A DNA stretch of 51,359 nucleotides. Origin: Pseudomonas palmensis. Its GTDB lineage: Bacteria; Pseudomonadota; Gammaproteobacteria; Pseudomonadales; Pseudomonadaceae. The stretch lies in assembly GCF_017848315.1 (NCBI RefSeq), contig NZ_JAFKEC010000037.1:1-51359 (forward strand), in the 5' to 3' direction. Shown piece after piece: positions 17,179-25,939 of this stretch. The first letter of the stretch is position 1. Every line of letters starts with the position of its first letter. The notes beneath the pieces are model-generated. The model saw nothing but the letters and a program-made list of their open reading frames with translations. It was not told the origin of the DNA and did no database searches. The position numbers and the translations under genes were made by a program.

Positions 17179-17640
17179 ATGATCAACGCCAAGCTGCTGC
17201 AACGCATGATTGATGCCTCCAACGACGGGATCGTGGTAGCCGAACAGGAAGGCGACGACGACACCATCCTGATCTATGTGAACCCGGCCTTCGAACGCCT
17301 GACCGGCTACGCGGCCAACGACATTCTGTACCGCGACTGCCGCTTCCTGCAGGGCGAGCCGCGCGACGCTGCGGCCCGGGCACGCATCCGCGACGCCATC
17401 CGCAGCGGCCAGCCATGCCGGGAAGTGCTGCTCAACTACCGCAAGGACGGCACGCCGTTCTGGAACGAGCTGTCGATCACCCCGGTGTTCAACGAGGCCG
17501 ACCAGCTCAAGTACTTCATCGGTATCCAGAAGGACGTGAGCCGCCAGGTGGCCGCCGAGCAGCGGGTGCTGGAACTGGAGCAGGAACTGGCCCGGGCGTA
17601 CGCCCTGCTCGACGCGCAGAAACCCGACGGACGGTCTTAA
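17179..17640 (+). CDS. Short LOV blue-light photoreceptor (PpSB1-LOV/PplA type)
   Basis: A 153-aa protein made of one LOV (PAS) domain and a C-terminal helix, without an output domain. The photoactive cysteine is Cys54 in DCRFLQGE, which forms a flavin adduct under blue light in this family; NYRKDG, FWNELSITPV and YFIGIQKDVS complete the flavin pocket. The sequence is very close to P. putida PpSB1-LOV, including the start MINA.LLQ. Dimer helices (VLELEQELARAYALL) follow the domain. A LitR-type regulator lies two genes on, and in P. putida short LOV proteins act with such regulators. Divergent from the flavodoxin gene. Confidence 0.95.
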   Translation: MINAKLLQRMIDASNDGIVVAEQEGDDDTILIYVNPAFERLTGYAANDILYRDCRFLQGEPRDAAARARIRDAIRSGQPCREVLLNYRKDGTPFWNELSITPVFNEADQLKYFIGIQKDVSRQVAAEQRVLELEQELARAYALLDAQKPDGRS

Positions 17641-17710
17641 CAAAGCCAGCGAATCGTTGTCCATCACCCCACGAAGAAATGATTCCCGATTGAAATTGCC
17701 GAGTTCGCCC

Positions 17711-18319
17711 ATGCAATCAGATGCCCTCCTGACCCAGGATGAGCTGGATTTCATTCAGACCATGCACCGTTCGCCACAGCTGAACCTGACGGACGTCACC
17801 TCCAGCCTGCGCCTTGATGGCGGCAGCGAGGTGCAGCAGCTGTTGACCCGGCTGGTGGCCCAGGAGCAGGTGACCCTGCAGGCGAATTTCGAGAACCAGC
17901 AGATGAGCTTTCCGCTGCAGCTGGTGGAAGACGAGTTCCATGCGGTGAGCCTGCAACTGGGCGCACCGAGCATCTATGAAGACGGGCCGATGATGCGCCC
18001 CTGGCGCCTCACGCTGGAGCCGCCGGTTGCGCTGGACGACGAGCTGGGCCTGAGCACCGACCTCAAGGTGTGCGAGATGTCGTTTCGCGGTGTGCTGGTG
18101 CAGGTACCGCGCAATCGCAAGCCGCCCAAGACCTTCAACCTGTGGTTCAGCCCCGAGGCCGACGCGCCGATCAACCTGCAGGGCACCTTGCAGCGCAAGA
18201 CAGCCGACGGGCTGGCGGCGTATCGGCTGAGCCAGCACCAACCCCAAGAGATCGAGCGGTTGCGCCAGTACATCCTGCGCCAGCACCGGTTGGCGCATCC
18301 CGAATTGCATCCGGATTAA
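17711..18319 (+). CDS. Conserved hypothetical protein next to the LOV gene
   Basis: A 202-aa soluble protein of no family I can name with certainty. Residues 1-50 look like a small helical or winged-helix unit (LLTQDELDFIQTMHRSP, VTSSLRLDGGSEVQQLLTRLV); the rest is beta-rich. CEMSFRGVLVQVP after PWRLTLEPP distantly recalls a PilZ-type fold, but the Arg-rich c-di-GMP motif is not clear. The ATG MQSDAL is 70 bp behind the LOV gene on the same strand, suggesting co-transcription. A REP pair follows the stop. Confidence 0.75.
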   Translation: MQSDALLTQDELDFIQTMHRSPQLNLTDVTSSLRLDGGSEVQQLLTRLVAQEQVTLQANFENQQMSFPLQLVEDEFHAVSLQLGAPSIYEDGPMMRPWRLTLEPPVALDDELGLSTDLKVCEMSFRGVLVQVPRNRKPPKTFNLWFSPEADAPINLQGTLQRKTADGLAAYRLSQHQPQEIERLRQYILRQHRLAHPELHPD

Positions 18320-18334
18320 CACCGCATCGCGGCT

Positions 18335-18398
18335 TTCGCCGGCAAGGCCGGCCCCTGCAGGGTTGCAACTGCCTGCAGGAGCCGGCCTTGCCGGCGAA
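18335..18398. repeat. Paired REP palindrome
   Basis: Perfect 18-bp inverted arms, TTCGCCGGCAAGGCCGGC and its complement, around CCCTGCAGGGTTGCAACTG-type sequence. It separates two convergent genes, like the copy at 7.9 kb. Confidence 0.9.
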
Positions 18399-18404
18399 GG
18401 GGTT

Positions 18405-19355
18405 TCAGGTATCCAGGTGCTCTGCCAGGTACTGCTGCAGGCGCCGACGCATCAAGCGCCCCTCACTGCCCAGGCACGCCACCTGCGAGCGCATCAGCGC
18501 ATCCTGGGCCAGCTCCGCCGCCTCCCCCGCGAACAGCAACGGGCAATCCAGGCCCTGGGCCAGGCGCATCAAGCGCTTGGGCAGCTCGGCCGTCGGTGAA
18601 TGGTTGGAGAACAGCACCAGTGCCTGCGGCGCCATGCGCTCGCACACCAGGCTCAGTTCCTCCAGCGGCTGCCCCACGGCCAACACCCTGATCACCACCT
18701 CGCTGCTGCCCAGCATCAGGGCCGCCACCAGCAACTCAAGCTCGCGGCAGTGCCCCGGCATCGCCGCCAGCACCACGCTTACCTCCTGCTGTTCGCGGGC
18801 CAGTTGCAGGCGCTGCAAGGCCCGGGCACGCAGGAAGCCATCGAGAAACAGCCACTCGCTTTGCGCACCGAATGCCTCGCCGGCCGCGCACAGGTCGTGC
18901 CATACCGGCATCAGGATGTCCTGGAACACCACCACCAGCGGATAGCTGGCGAAGACCTGCCCGTACACCTGCTCCAGGCGCCTCTCGTCGAATGCCTTGA
19001 CGGCCTGGCGCAGTTGCACCTGCCACTGCTTCCAGTCCGCCTGGGTGCCGGGCGCCTGGGCCGAGGGGGCCTGCTGCTGGGTCGCCTGGTTGCGCGCAAG
19101 GATCTTGCCGACCTTGCTCACCGCCACGCCGCGCTCGATCCAGCCCAGAATGCTGCGCACGTCATCGATGTCGGCCTGGGAATACAGGCGGTGCCCACTT
19201 TCGGTGCGCACCGGCTGGATCAGCCCATAACGGCGCTCCCAGGCACGCAGGGTGACCGGGTTGATGCCGGTCAGGCGCGCCACTTCACGGATGGGGAAAA
19301 GCTCCTCCTGGCGGTGGGGAGCATCAGGGAGGGAAGCCGAATCAGGCTCGATCAT
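18405..19355 (-). CDS. MerR-family LitR/CarH-like regulator lacking B12 ligands (class II LitR, PplR type)
   Basis: A 316-aa regulator. A MerR winged helix (LFPIREVARLTGINPVTLRAWERRYGLI, SGHRLYSQADID) occupies about residues 18-88. The rest matches the helical and Rossmann cobalamin-binding region of CarH/LitR. The adenosyl-B12 ligands look lost: the lower-ligand position reads QSEWLFLD with no His, and no DxHxxG is seen (PGHCRELE instead). That is the pattern of class II LitR proteins, reported in P. putida to work with a LOV photoreceptor. It lies near the short LOV gene and is divergent from a folM-containing operon, its probable target. Confidence 0.85.
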   Translation of the reverse strand: MIEPDSASLPDAPHRQEELFPIREVARLTGINPVTLRAWERRYGLIQPVRTESGHRLYSQADIDDVRSILGWIERGVAVSKVGKILARNQATQQQAPSAQAPGTQADWKQWQVQLRQAVKAFDERRLEQVYGQVFASYPLVVVFQDILMPVWHDLCAAGEAFGAQSEWLFLDGFLRARALQRLQLAREQQEVSVVLAAMPGHCRELELLVAALMLGSSEVVIRVLAVGQPLEELSLVCERMAPQALVLFSNHSPTAELPKRLMRLAQGLDCPLLFAGEAAELAQDALMRSQVACLGSEGRLMRRRLQQYLAEHLDT

Positions 19356-19584
19356 CGCCGTAAAGACCGTGATTGCGTAGTGAAAGGCAATTCTACTCCC
19401 CTTGTACCAGCCCGCCGCAAGCACCATGCGCCGGGCAGCCGACACATCAGCACTGACGAGTCAGCTTATTTGCGGAATAATCCTTGCTTGTTCCCACACG
19501 AACACTCGAACGCCACCCACCACCCCGGGCAGCGTTGCATGGCCGTGGCTACCCGCCGCGCCGGTTTTTACCAGGAGATACACG

Positions 19585-20157
19585 ATGTCTACCCCTCCGG
19601 TTACCTTGATGGTGGCGCGCCGCGTTGCCGAGGGTCGCTACGAAGACCTGATCGCCTGGCTGCGCGAAGGCGAACAGCTGGCTACCGACTTTCCCGGCTA
19701 CCTGGGTTCCGGCGTACTGGCCCCGCCGCCAAACGACGACGAATTCCAGATCATCTTCCGCTTCGCCGACGAGAAAACCCTGCATGCCTGGGAGTTTTCC
19801 GCCTCGCGCAGCGCCTGGCTGGCCCGCGGCAACGGCCTGTTCCAGCAGCCCCACGAGCACCGGGTCAGCGGCATCGACGGCTGGTTCGGCCCGGCCCTGG
19901 CACAACGTCCACCGCGCTGGAAACAGGCCGTGGCCATCTGGCTGGCGTTCTTTCCGGTGTCGCTGGCCTTCAACCTGCTGTTCGGCCACTGGCTGGGCGA
20001 GCTCGGCCTGGTGCCACGGGTACTGCTGAGCACCCTGGCCCTGACCCCGCTGATGGTCTACCTGTTCATCCCGCTGTCGACCCACCTGCTGGCCAGCTGG
20101 CTGCACCCCAAGCCTGCCCCGCAGAGCGTTGCCGCGCCGCCCGTGGGCACCCGCTGA
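19585..20157 (+). CDS. ABM-domain protein with C-terminal membrane anchor
   Basis: A 190-aa protein. Residues 1-95 form an antibiotic-biosynthesis-monooxygenase-type dimeric alpha-beta barrel (VTLMVARRVAEGRYEDLIAWL, FPGYLGSGVL, FQIIFRFADEKTLHAWE). Two hydrophobic helices follow (AVAIWLAFFPVSLAFNLLF and LLSTLALTPLMVYLFIPLSTHLLA), so it is anchored in the inner membrane. Such proteins are often called heme-degrading or monooxygenase-like without proof. AGGAG precedes the ATG well. It is the first gene of a + strand set with folM, divergent from the LitR-like regulator. Confidence 0.85.
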   Translation: MSTPPVTLMVARRVAEGRYEDLIAWLREGEQLATDFPGYLGSGVLAPPPNDDEFQIIFRFADEKTLHAWEFSASRSAWLARGNGLFQQPHEHRVSGIDGWFGPALAQRPPRWKQAVAIWLAFFPVSLAFNLLFGHWLGELGLVPRVLLSTLALTPLMVYLFIPLSTHLLASWLHPKPAPQSVAAPPVGTR

Positions 20158-20243
20158 CGCAGCGCCCCGGGGCGTGCAACGGCGGCGAGTTCGGGTATGC
20201 TGGGGCCTACCCAAGCGAATATCTGAAGTTGACCGCCCATTAC

Positions 20244-20942
20244 ATGAACAGCCCAATTCTTGTTACCGGGGCCAGCCAGCGAGTCGGGCTCGCGCTGGCC
20301 ATCAAACTGGCGCAGGCCGGCCACACGGTCGTCAGCGCCAGCCGCAGCATCAGCGCGCAGGCGCCCCACCCGAACATCGTGCAGTTCCAGGCCGACCTGT
20401 GCCTGGAGCAGGACCGCCTGGCCCTGATCGACCACCTGCGCAGCCGCTATGACGGCCTGCGGGCGATCATCCACAACGCCTCGCTGTGGCTCGACGATGA
20501 CCTGGCCAACCTGAACACCATGTTCAAGTTGCACGTGGAAGCGCCGTACCACCTGAACCTGGCACTGGGTGAGCAACTGCTCAAGCTGGACAAGTCGGAC
20601 ATCATCCACATCTGCGACGAAACCTCCTCGCGCGGCAGCAAGAGCCATATCGGCTATGCCGCCACCAAGGCGGCGTTGCAGAACATGGTGCTGTCGTTCG
20701 CCGAGAAGTACGCCCCCAGCGTGCGCGTCAACGCCATCCTGCCCGGCCTGCTGATCTTCAAGGAAGACGGCGACGAGCAGTACCGCCAGCAGGCGCTGAA
20801 GAAGGCCCTGCTTGAATTCGAACCCGGTGCCCAGCCGCTGATCGAGGCCGTGATGTTTTTGCTCGACAGCCAGTACAGCACCGGCAGCAACGTGGTCATC
20901 AACGGTGGCCGCCATTTGAAGAACCGCATCGCGGCCGGATGA
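20244..20942 (+). CDS. folM: FolM dihydromonapterin reductase (SDR)
   Basis: A 232-aa short-chain dehydrogenase that reduces dihydromonapterin (and weakly dihydrofolate) with NADPH, giving the tetrahydromonapterin cofactor used by Pseudomonas phenylalanine hydroxylase. It has the variant pterin-reductase NADPH motif TGASQRVGLALA rather than TGxxxGIG, IIHNASLW in place of NNAG, and the catalytic YAATKAA. The N-terminus MNSPILVTGA is standard. It stands after the ABM gene and its stop overlaps the frame of the DUF1244 gene region. Proximity to a photosensor fits light-responsive pterin metabolism, as reported around folE in P. putida (inference here). Confidence 0.88.
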   Translation: MNSPILVTGASQRVGLALAIKLAQAGHTVVSASRSISAQAPHPNIVQFQADLCLEQDRLALIDHLRSRYDGLRAIIHNASLWLDDDLANLNTMFKLHVEAPYHLNLALGEQLLKLDKSDIIHICDETSSRGSKSHIGYAATKAALQNMVLSFAEKYAPSVRVNAILPGLLIFKEDGDEQYRQQALKKALLEFEPGAQPLIEAVMFLLDSQYSTGSNVVINGGRHLKNRIAAG

Positions 20943-20968
20943 GCCGCTGCACCGTGAAGGGAACCCCC

Positions 20969-21257
<289 letters not shown>

Positions 21258-21265
<8 letters not shown>

Positions 21266-21599
21266 CCTGAACACCCTGCGCAGCCAACTCGACAGTGGCG
21301 AACATGTATTCGCCGACACGCTGGCGTTCATCGCCCAGGGCTACACCTACCAGCCACAGGCCTTCACCAATGGCGGTGTGGAAAACGCCGCCGGGCAGAA
21401 CGAAGGGTCGTGCAAGACCCTGGGCCTGGCACTGCTCGAAGGCCTGAGCGAGCAGCACGCGCTGCTGGCGTTCGGCGAGCACTACCGCTCGGTGCTGGCC
21501 ACCCCCGAGGGCAGCGACCACGCCAATATCCGTGCGCTGATGCAGCACGGCCTGGCCGGCGTGACGTTCGCCGGCGCGCCGCTGCAACGCAAGGGCTGA
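21258..21599 (+). CDS. HopJ family (type III effector-like) protein
   Basis: A 113-aa protein of the HopJ family (FADTLAFIAQGYTYQPQAFTNGGVENAAGQNEGSCKTL, then LLAFGEHYRSVL). The family is named after a P. syringae effector but is widespread in non-pathogens and is probably a housekeeping protein of unknown role; no secretion apparatus is in this window. Its ATG overlaps the DUF1244 stop, so it is co-translated. A terminator follows the stop. Confidence 0.87.
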
Positions 21600-21618
21600 C
21601 GCCACACCGCTGCACAAG

Positions 21619-21642
21619 AACGGCCCGCCTGGGCCGTTTTTT
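21619..21642 (+). terminator. Rho-independent terminator
   Basis: AACGGCCC-gcct-GGGCCGTT with a T run. It ends the ABM-folM-DUF1244-hopJ unit, directly before the convergent hydrolase gene. Confidence 0.9.
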
Positions 21643-22574
21643 CATGCCTGGGGTTCGATCACCTGCCCGGGCACCTGCGCCGGCAGTTGTGCACTGCGCA
21701 GCCAGCCCAGGGCTATGGGCCACAGCTGCGCCTGAAAGCGGCTGTGAAAGAACGCGAAATGACCGACCCCCTTGGCATCGACCTGCTGCGCGGCGATGCG
21801 CAGGTGCGTGCACGCGCTGGCGGTAAAGTAGCCCAGCAGGCGCTCGATGGCCGGCACCGTACCGAACGGGTCGTCGGTCAGGCTGATCGCCAGGATACTG
21901 GCCTGCACCTGACCAAAGCCCAACGCCCCCAGCGCGCGACCGCTGGGCCGCTGTTCATAGGTAGCGGCGGGTGTCACCCAGTCGCGCACCACGCCGGCCG
22001 GGGTGTCCTCCATCCAGCCCAGGCGCTTGCCGGGAAAGTAGCCGAACACGCGGGTCAGCAGCGGCATTGCAAAGTGCCATTTGCACAGCAGTTGCCAGCG
22101 GCTGCCCGGGGCATAGTCACGCCAGTAGGCGAACTGCGCGCCCACCGTGACCACCCGCCGGATGCTCGCCGCCGACGCCGCCAGGCCCAGCGCGCAACCG
22201 CCGAAACTGTGCCCGACCACATCGATGGGCTGCCCAGGGAACTCGCGCCGGGCGCGCTGGAGCATCGCCTCGAAATCCAGCCGGCCCCAGTCCGACCAGC
22301 TGGCCTGAAAACCCCGCAAGGCGGCAGGGCGCGATTCGCCGATGCCGCGGTAGTCGTAGGTGATCACGTCGGCGCCATGGGCGAACAGGTAGTCGGCAAA
22401 ACGCGAATAGAAACGGCAGCGCACCGAGGTGGCGGCGTTGATGATGACCACCGCCCGCGTGGGGTCCGCCGTGCCATGGCGCCAGGTGAAGCCGCCCAGG
22501 GTGAAGCCGTCTGCCGCCTCTTCGCGAAACGGCTGGGCAACGCTGGGCGCCTGGGTGGTGAGGGGTTGATTCAT
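21642..22574 (-). CDS. Alpha/beta hydrolase (serine hydrolase)
   Basis: A 310-aa alpha/beta hydrolase of the hydrolase-4/YheT-like group. The nucleophile elbow is VVGHSFGGCALGLAA; VITYDYRGIGESRP is the classical strand-loop before it; TDDPFGTVPAIERLL and GVGHFAFFHSRF carry the likely acid and His. No signal peptide, so it is cytoplasmic. Substrate unknown; lipase or thioesterase activity is possible. The ATG beginning MNQPLTTQ is preceded by AAGGAGCCGG. Confidence 0.85.
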   Translation of the reverse strand: MNQPLTTQAPSVAQPFREEAADGFTLGGFTWRHGTADPTRAVVIINAATSVRCRFYSRFADYLFAHGADVITYDYRGIGESRPAALRGFQASWSDWGRLDFEAMLQRARREFPGQPIDVVGHSFGGCALGLAASAASIRRVVTVGAQFAYWRDYAPGSRWQLLCKWHFAMPLLTRVFGYFPGKRLGWMEDTPAGVVRDWVTPAATYEQRPSGRALGALGFGQVQASILAISLTDDPFGTVPAIERLLGYFTASACTHLRIAAQQVDAKGVGHFAFFHSRFQAQLWPIALGWLRSAQLPAQVPGQVIEPQA

Positions 22575-22588
22575 CGGTGCCGGCTCCT

Positions 22589-22741
22589 TCAGGGCCCTTC
22601 GCAGCGCAGCATCGGCCAGCGGGTGGGCCAGCCCTTGTGGGTGATGCGCGAGGCGTAGACCGTCTGTTTCTGGCTAACGTAACGCGCGGTGCGGCGCAGT
22701 ACCAGCCCGAACAGGTCATCCAGCCCCAGGGGCGCAGCGAC
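22589..22741 (-). pseudogene. Truncated C-terminal remnant, nucleotidyltransferase-like
   Basis: A 50-codon coding-like piece on the minus strand reads AAPLGLDDLFGLVLRR, VYASRITHKGWPTRWPMLRC and then stops. The pattern recalls the C-terminus of small nucleotidyltransferase-family proteins (DLF-LVLRP ... K-W---WP-L). A stop codon lies directly upstream in the same frame and no start or N-terminal part is found before the next gene, so the gene has lost its front. The assignment is from memory of the family ending. Confidence 0.45.
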
Positions 22742-22818
22742 TTATCATTGTGGGTTCGCCCACCGGCAGGTTGCGCGGGCACTGGCGCCGATCATCGGCG
22801 CGCCGGCCCGCGCCCGCC

Positions 22819-23607
22819 TCAGGCAAGCTCGGTATAGCGCGCCGCCACTTCGGCCTGGCGGATGTCAGAGATCAGGGTGTGGCGGGCCGCCTGGAAGGCC
22901 GTCCAGCGGGCGTCGTCATGCAACGGCGGGATGGTCACCCCCTCGCGGCGATCGAACCCCACCAGCGCCGCATCCACCAGGTGGTCCACCTCCATCACCT
23001 GCGTCAGGGTGTTGATGTCGATGCCCGAGCGCTCCCAGATCTCGGTACGCGTGGCCGCAGGCAACACCGCCTGCACGTATACGCCGCTGGGCGAGAGCTC
23101 CAGGCTCAGCCCCTGCGACAGGAACTGCACGAACGCCTTGGTGGCGCCATACACCGTCATACCCAGCTCCGGTGCCAGCCCTACCACCGAGCCGATATTG
23201 ACGATGGCCCCCTCCCCGGCCTGCGCCAACCGTGGCGCGATGGCATGGGCCAGACGCGCCAGCGCGAGGGTGTTGAGCGTGATGATGCGCGTGACGCTGT
23301 CGGCGCTCTGCTCGACGAAGGCCCCCGACTGCGCCGCCCCGGCGTTGTTGATGAGGACGCCGATGCGGGCATCTTCGCGCAGGCGGGTTTCGACCCTGGC
23401 AAGGTCTTGGGCCAGGGTGAGGTCGGCCTGCAACACCTCGACGGCCACGCCGTTAGCCTGGGCCAGGCGGCTGGCCAGCACGTCGAGGCGAGGCCTGTCG
23501 CGGGCTACCAGCACCAGGTCATGGCCACGACGGGCAAAACGCTCGGCGTAGGTAGCGCCGATACCGGAAGAAGCACCAGTGATGAGAACAGTGGCAAGGG
23601 TAGTCAT
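22819..23607 (-). CDS. SDR family oxidoreductase
   Basis: A 262-aa classical short-chain dehydrogenase: cofactor motif TGASSGIGATYAERFA, INNAG, and a catalytic set in IGSVVGLAPELGMTVYGATKAF. The layout (VLINNAGAAQSG, FVQFLSQGLSLEL) is that of the DltE-like subgroup. Substrate unknown. It is divergent from a TetR gene 138 bp away with an inverted repeat between, which makes it the likely target of that repressor. Confidence 0.88.
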   Translation of the reverse strand: MTTLATVLITGASSGIGATYAERFARRGHDLVLVARDRPRLDVLASRLAQANGVAVEVLQADLTLAQDLARVETRLREDARIGVLINNAGAAQSGAFVEQSADSVTRIITLNTLALARLAHAIAPRLAQAGEGAIVNIGSVVGLAPELGMTVYGATKAFVQFLSQGLSLELSPSGVYVQAVLPAATRTEIWERSGIDINTLTQVMEVDHLVDAALVGFDRREGVTIPPLHDDARWTAFQAARHTLISDIRQAEVAARYTELA

Positions 23608-23663
23608 GGGGTTGCGCTCTCGATGGGTGGGTAACGAGCCGCTATGATGATGACCATAATCTT

Positions 23664-23692
23664 AACCGTCAACGGTTTTGATGATGGTTGAC
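23664..23692. promoter_or_regulatory. TetR-type operator candidate
   Basis: Overlapping dyads in the SDR/TetR divergent region: AACCGTCAACGGTT (palindrome) and GTCAAC...GTTGAC spaced 13 bp. They overlap a plausible promoter for the TetR gene (TTGATG at 23678, TATAGT at 23700, 16-bp spacer). Confidence 0.6.
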
Positions 23693-23745
23693 ATCAATGT
23701 ATAGTGGGCACCTGACTGACGGCACACGTAGCGAGGAATCTGCAC

Positions 23746-24315
23746 ATGAGGGTCACCAAGGCACAGGCGCAGGCCAATCGCGCGCACATCGTCGAAACCG
23801 CGTCCGAACTGTTTCGCGAGCGCGGCTATGACGGGGTGGGCGTGGCAGACCTGATGGCGGCGGCAGGGTTTACCCACGGCGGCTTCTACAAGCACTTCGG
23901 CTCCAAGGCCGACCTGATGGCCGAGGCTGCTGCCTGCGGGCTGGCCAAGACTGCCAGCGCCGAAGAAGCGCTGGACGTGGCGCAATTTTTCCAGCGTTAC
24001 CTGTCGCGCGAACACCGCGATGCACGCAGTACCGGCTGCACCATGGCCGCCCTGTGTGGCGACGCGGCGCGCCAGCCGGCCGCAATCAAGGCGACCTTTG
24101 CCGACGGCCTGGAGGGCCTGCTCAAGCGGGCCGAGCACACAGGTGCCGAAAACGGCGATCAAGACCCGCACACCGCACGCGCCAGGATGATCGAGCGCTT
24201 TGCCCAGGCGGTGGGCGCGATCATGCTGTCGCGCGCCTGCCCGGACGATGCGCCATTGGCCGACGAAATCATCGAGGTGTGCCGCAAGGCCATCGTTGCC
24301 CCGCTCGCCGACTGA
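23746..24315 (+). CDS. TetR-family repressor
   Basis: A 189-aa regulator with an N-terminal TetR helix-turn-helix (HIVETASELFRERGYDGVGVADLMAAAGFTHGGFYKHFGSKADLM) and a C-terminal ligand/dimer domain containing CTMAALCGDAARQP, seen in AcrR-like members that sense electrophiles. Cysteines in STGCTMAALCGD may be relevant. Likely controls itself and the divergent SDR gene. The ATG beginning MRVTKAQAQANR is standard for this subgroup. Confidence 0.9.
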   Translation: MRVTKAQAQANRAHIVETASELFRERGYDGVGVADLMAAAGFTHGGFYKHFGSKADLMAEAAACGLAKTASAEEALDVAQFFQRYLSREHRDARSTGCTMAALCGDAARQPAAIKATFADGLEGLLKRAEHTGAENGDQDPHTARARMIERFAQAVGAIMLSRACPDDAPLADEIIEVCRKAIVAPLAD

Positions 24316-24424
24316 GGTGCCCGCCCCGCAGTTGTCTTAAAACTGCAACCTTTTGGTCATAGTATGGAAGCTGTTCCCGCTGCAGCCCTGTTGCAGCGGG
24401 CCTTTGACAAGGACTCGAAACTCA

Positions 24425-25198
24425 ATGCGCCGTGTCGTATTCAATCAGAAAGGGGGCGTGGGCAAGACCAGCATCGCCTGCAACCTTGCCGCCGTCAGCG
24501 CCACCGAAGGGTATCGGACGCTGCTGGTGGACCTCGACCCCCAGGCCAACACCACCCACTACCTCACCGGCCTGCTCGGCGACGCCATCCCGGCCGGCAT
24601 CAGCGACTTCTTCAAGCAGACCCTCTCCAGCGCACCGGGCAGCAAGCGCGGGCGCGTGTGCATCACCCCCACCCGCTACGACAACCTCGACCTGGTGACC
24701 GCCAGCCCCGACCTGGCCGACCTGCAGCCCAAGCTGGAGAGCAAGTTCAAGATCAACAAGCTGCGCAAGCTGCTGGTTGAACTGTCCGAAGACTACGAGC
24801 GCATCTACATCGACACCCCGCCGTCGCTGAACTTCTACACCTTCAGCGCGCTGGTGGCCGCCGACCGCCTGCTGATTCCGTTCGATTGCGACAGCTTTTC
24901 GCGCCAGGCGCTGTACAGCGTGATCGAACAGGTGGAAGAACTGCGCCAGGACCACAACGAGTCACTGCAGGTGGAAGGCGTGGTGGCCAACCAGTTCGTC
25001 GCGCGCACCGCGCTGCACCAGAGCCTGGTTGATGAACTGCTGGCCGAGGGCCTGCCGGTGCTGCCGGTGTACCTGAGCAGCTCGGTGAAGATGCGCGAAT
25101 CCCACGAGCTGTCGGTACCGCTGGTGCACATGGCACCGCGGCACAAGCTGTCGCGCGAATTCGTCGACCTGCTGGGGGCGCTGGAGCGGGCTGCCTGA
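24425..25198 (+). CDS. ParA-family ATPase (orphan)
   Basis: A 257-aa deviant-Walker ATPase. The P-loop is NQKGGVGKTSIACNLA at residues 6-21, the switch region VDLDPQANTTHYL and the Walker B YIDTPPSLNF. No ParB gene or parS site is adjacent, so it is not a standard partition pair; such orphans in pseudomonads may position other cargo. The ATG giving MRRVVFNQKGG has AAGGA upstream at slightly long spacing; the upstream frame (24 residues) is not ParA-like. It lies between a TetR gene and the convergent ars operon. Confidence 0.9.
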   Translation: MRRVVFNQKGGVGKTSIACNLAAVSATEGYRTLLVDLDPQANTTHYLTGLLGDAIPAGISDFFKQTLSSAPGSKRGRVCITPTRYDNLDLVTASPDLADLQPKLESKFKINKLRKLLVELSEDYERIYIDTPPSLNFYTFSALVAADRLLIPFDCDSFSRQALYSVIEQVEELRQDHNESLQVEGVVANQFVARTALHQSLVDELLAEGLPVLPVYLSSSVKMRESHELSVPLVHMAPRHKLSREFVDLLGALERAA

Positions 25199-25225
25199 GG
25201 GCTGCCCACCGGTTGCGCCCTGGCG

Positions 25226-25927
25226 TCAGATCGACGCCTGGCGCATGCGATCGGACAACGCCTGCGCCGTTTCCTTGCGCTCGGAATAGCGGTCCACCAG
25301 GTGCGCCTGGCTGTCGCGCAGCAGCAGCGTGAACTTGACCAGCTCTTCCATCACATCCACCACCCGGTCGTAATACGGCGAGGGCTTCATGCGGCCCTGC
25401 TCGTCGAACTCCATGTACGCCTTGGGCACGGACGACTGGTTGGGGATGGTGAACATGCGCATCCAGCGCCCCAGCACGCGCAGCTGATTGACCACGTTGA
25501 ACGACTGCGAGCCGCCACACACCTGCATCACGGCCAGGGTCTTGCCCTGGGTGGGGCGAATGGCGCCGAGGGCCAGTGGCACCCAGTCGATCTGCGCCTT
25601 GAACACCGCCGACATCGCGCCGTGCCGTTCAGGCGAACACCACACCTGGCCTTCGGACCACAGCACCAGCTCACGCAGTTCCTGAACCTTGGGGTGCTCC
25701 ACCGGTACGTCGTCCGGCAGTGGCAGGCCGCTGGGGTCGAAGATGCGAGTCTGGGCGCCAAAATGCTGGAGCAGGCGCGCGGCCTCCTCGGTCAGCAAGC
25801 GGCTGAAGGAACGCTCGCGGGTGGAACCGTACAGCAACAGGATGCGCGGCTTTCGCTCGCCGGCCTGCAGGGCGGTGGGCAGGCCTTCGAACAGGCTCGG
25901 GTCGAGGTTGGGCAGGTCGTGGTGCAT
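25226..25927 (-). CDS. arsH: ArsH NADPH-dependent FMN reductase / organoarsenical oxidase
   Basis: A 233-aa flavoprotein that oxidises trivalent methylated and aromatic arsenicals. The FMN-binding signature is LLLYGSTRERSFSR, followed by WSEGQVWCSPERHGAMSAVFKAQIDW and the ArsH-specific GGSQSFNVVNQLRVLGRWMRMFTIPNQSS. Length matches the family. It is the last gene of arsR-arsB-arsC-arsH, 12 bp after arsC, and so should be induced by arsenite through ArsR. Confidence 0.96.
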   Translation of the reverse strand: MHHDLPNLDPSLFEGLPTALQAGERKPRILLLYGSTRERSFSRLLTEEAARLLQHFGAQTRIFDPSGLPLPDDVPVEHPKVQELRELVLWSEGQVWCSPERHGAMSAVFKAQIDWVPLALGAIRPTQGKTLAVMQVCGGSQSFNVVNQLRVLGRWMRMFTIPNQSSVPKAYMEFDEQGRMKPSPYYDRVVDVMEELVKFTLLLRDSQAHLVDRYSERKETAQALSDRMRQASI

Positions 25928-25939
25928 GGGGCCTCCGGG

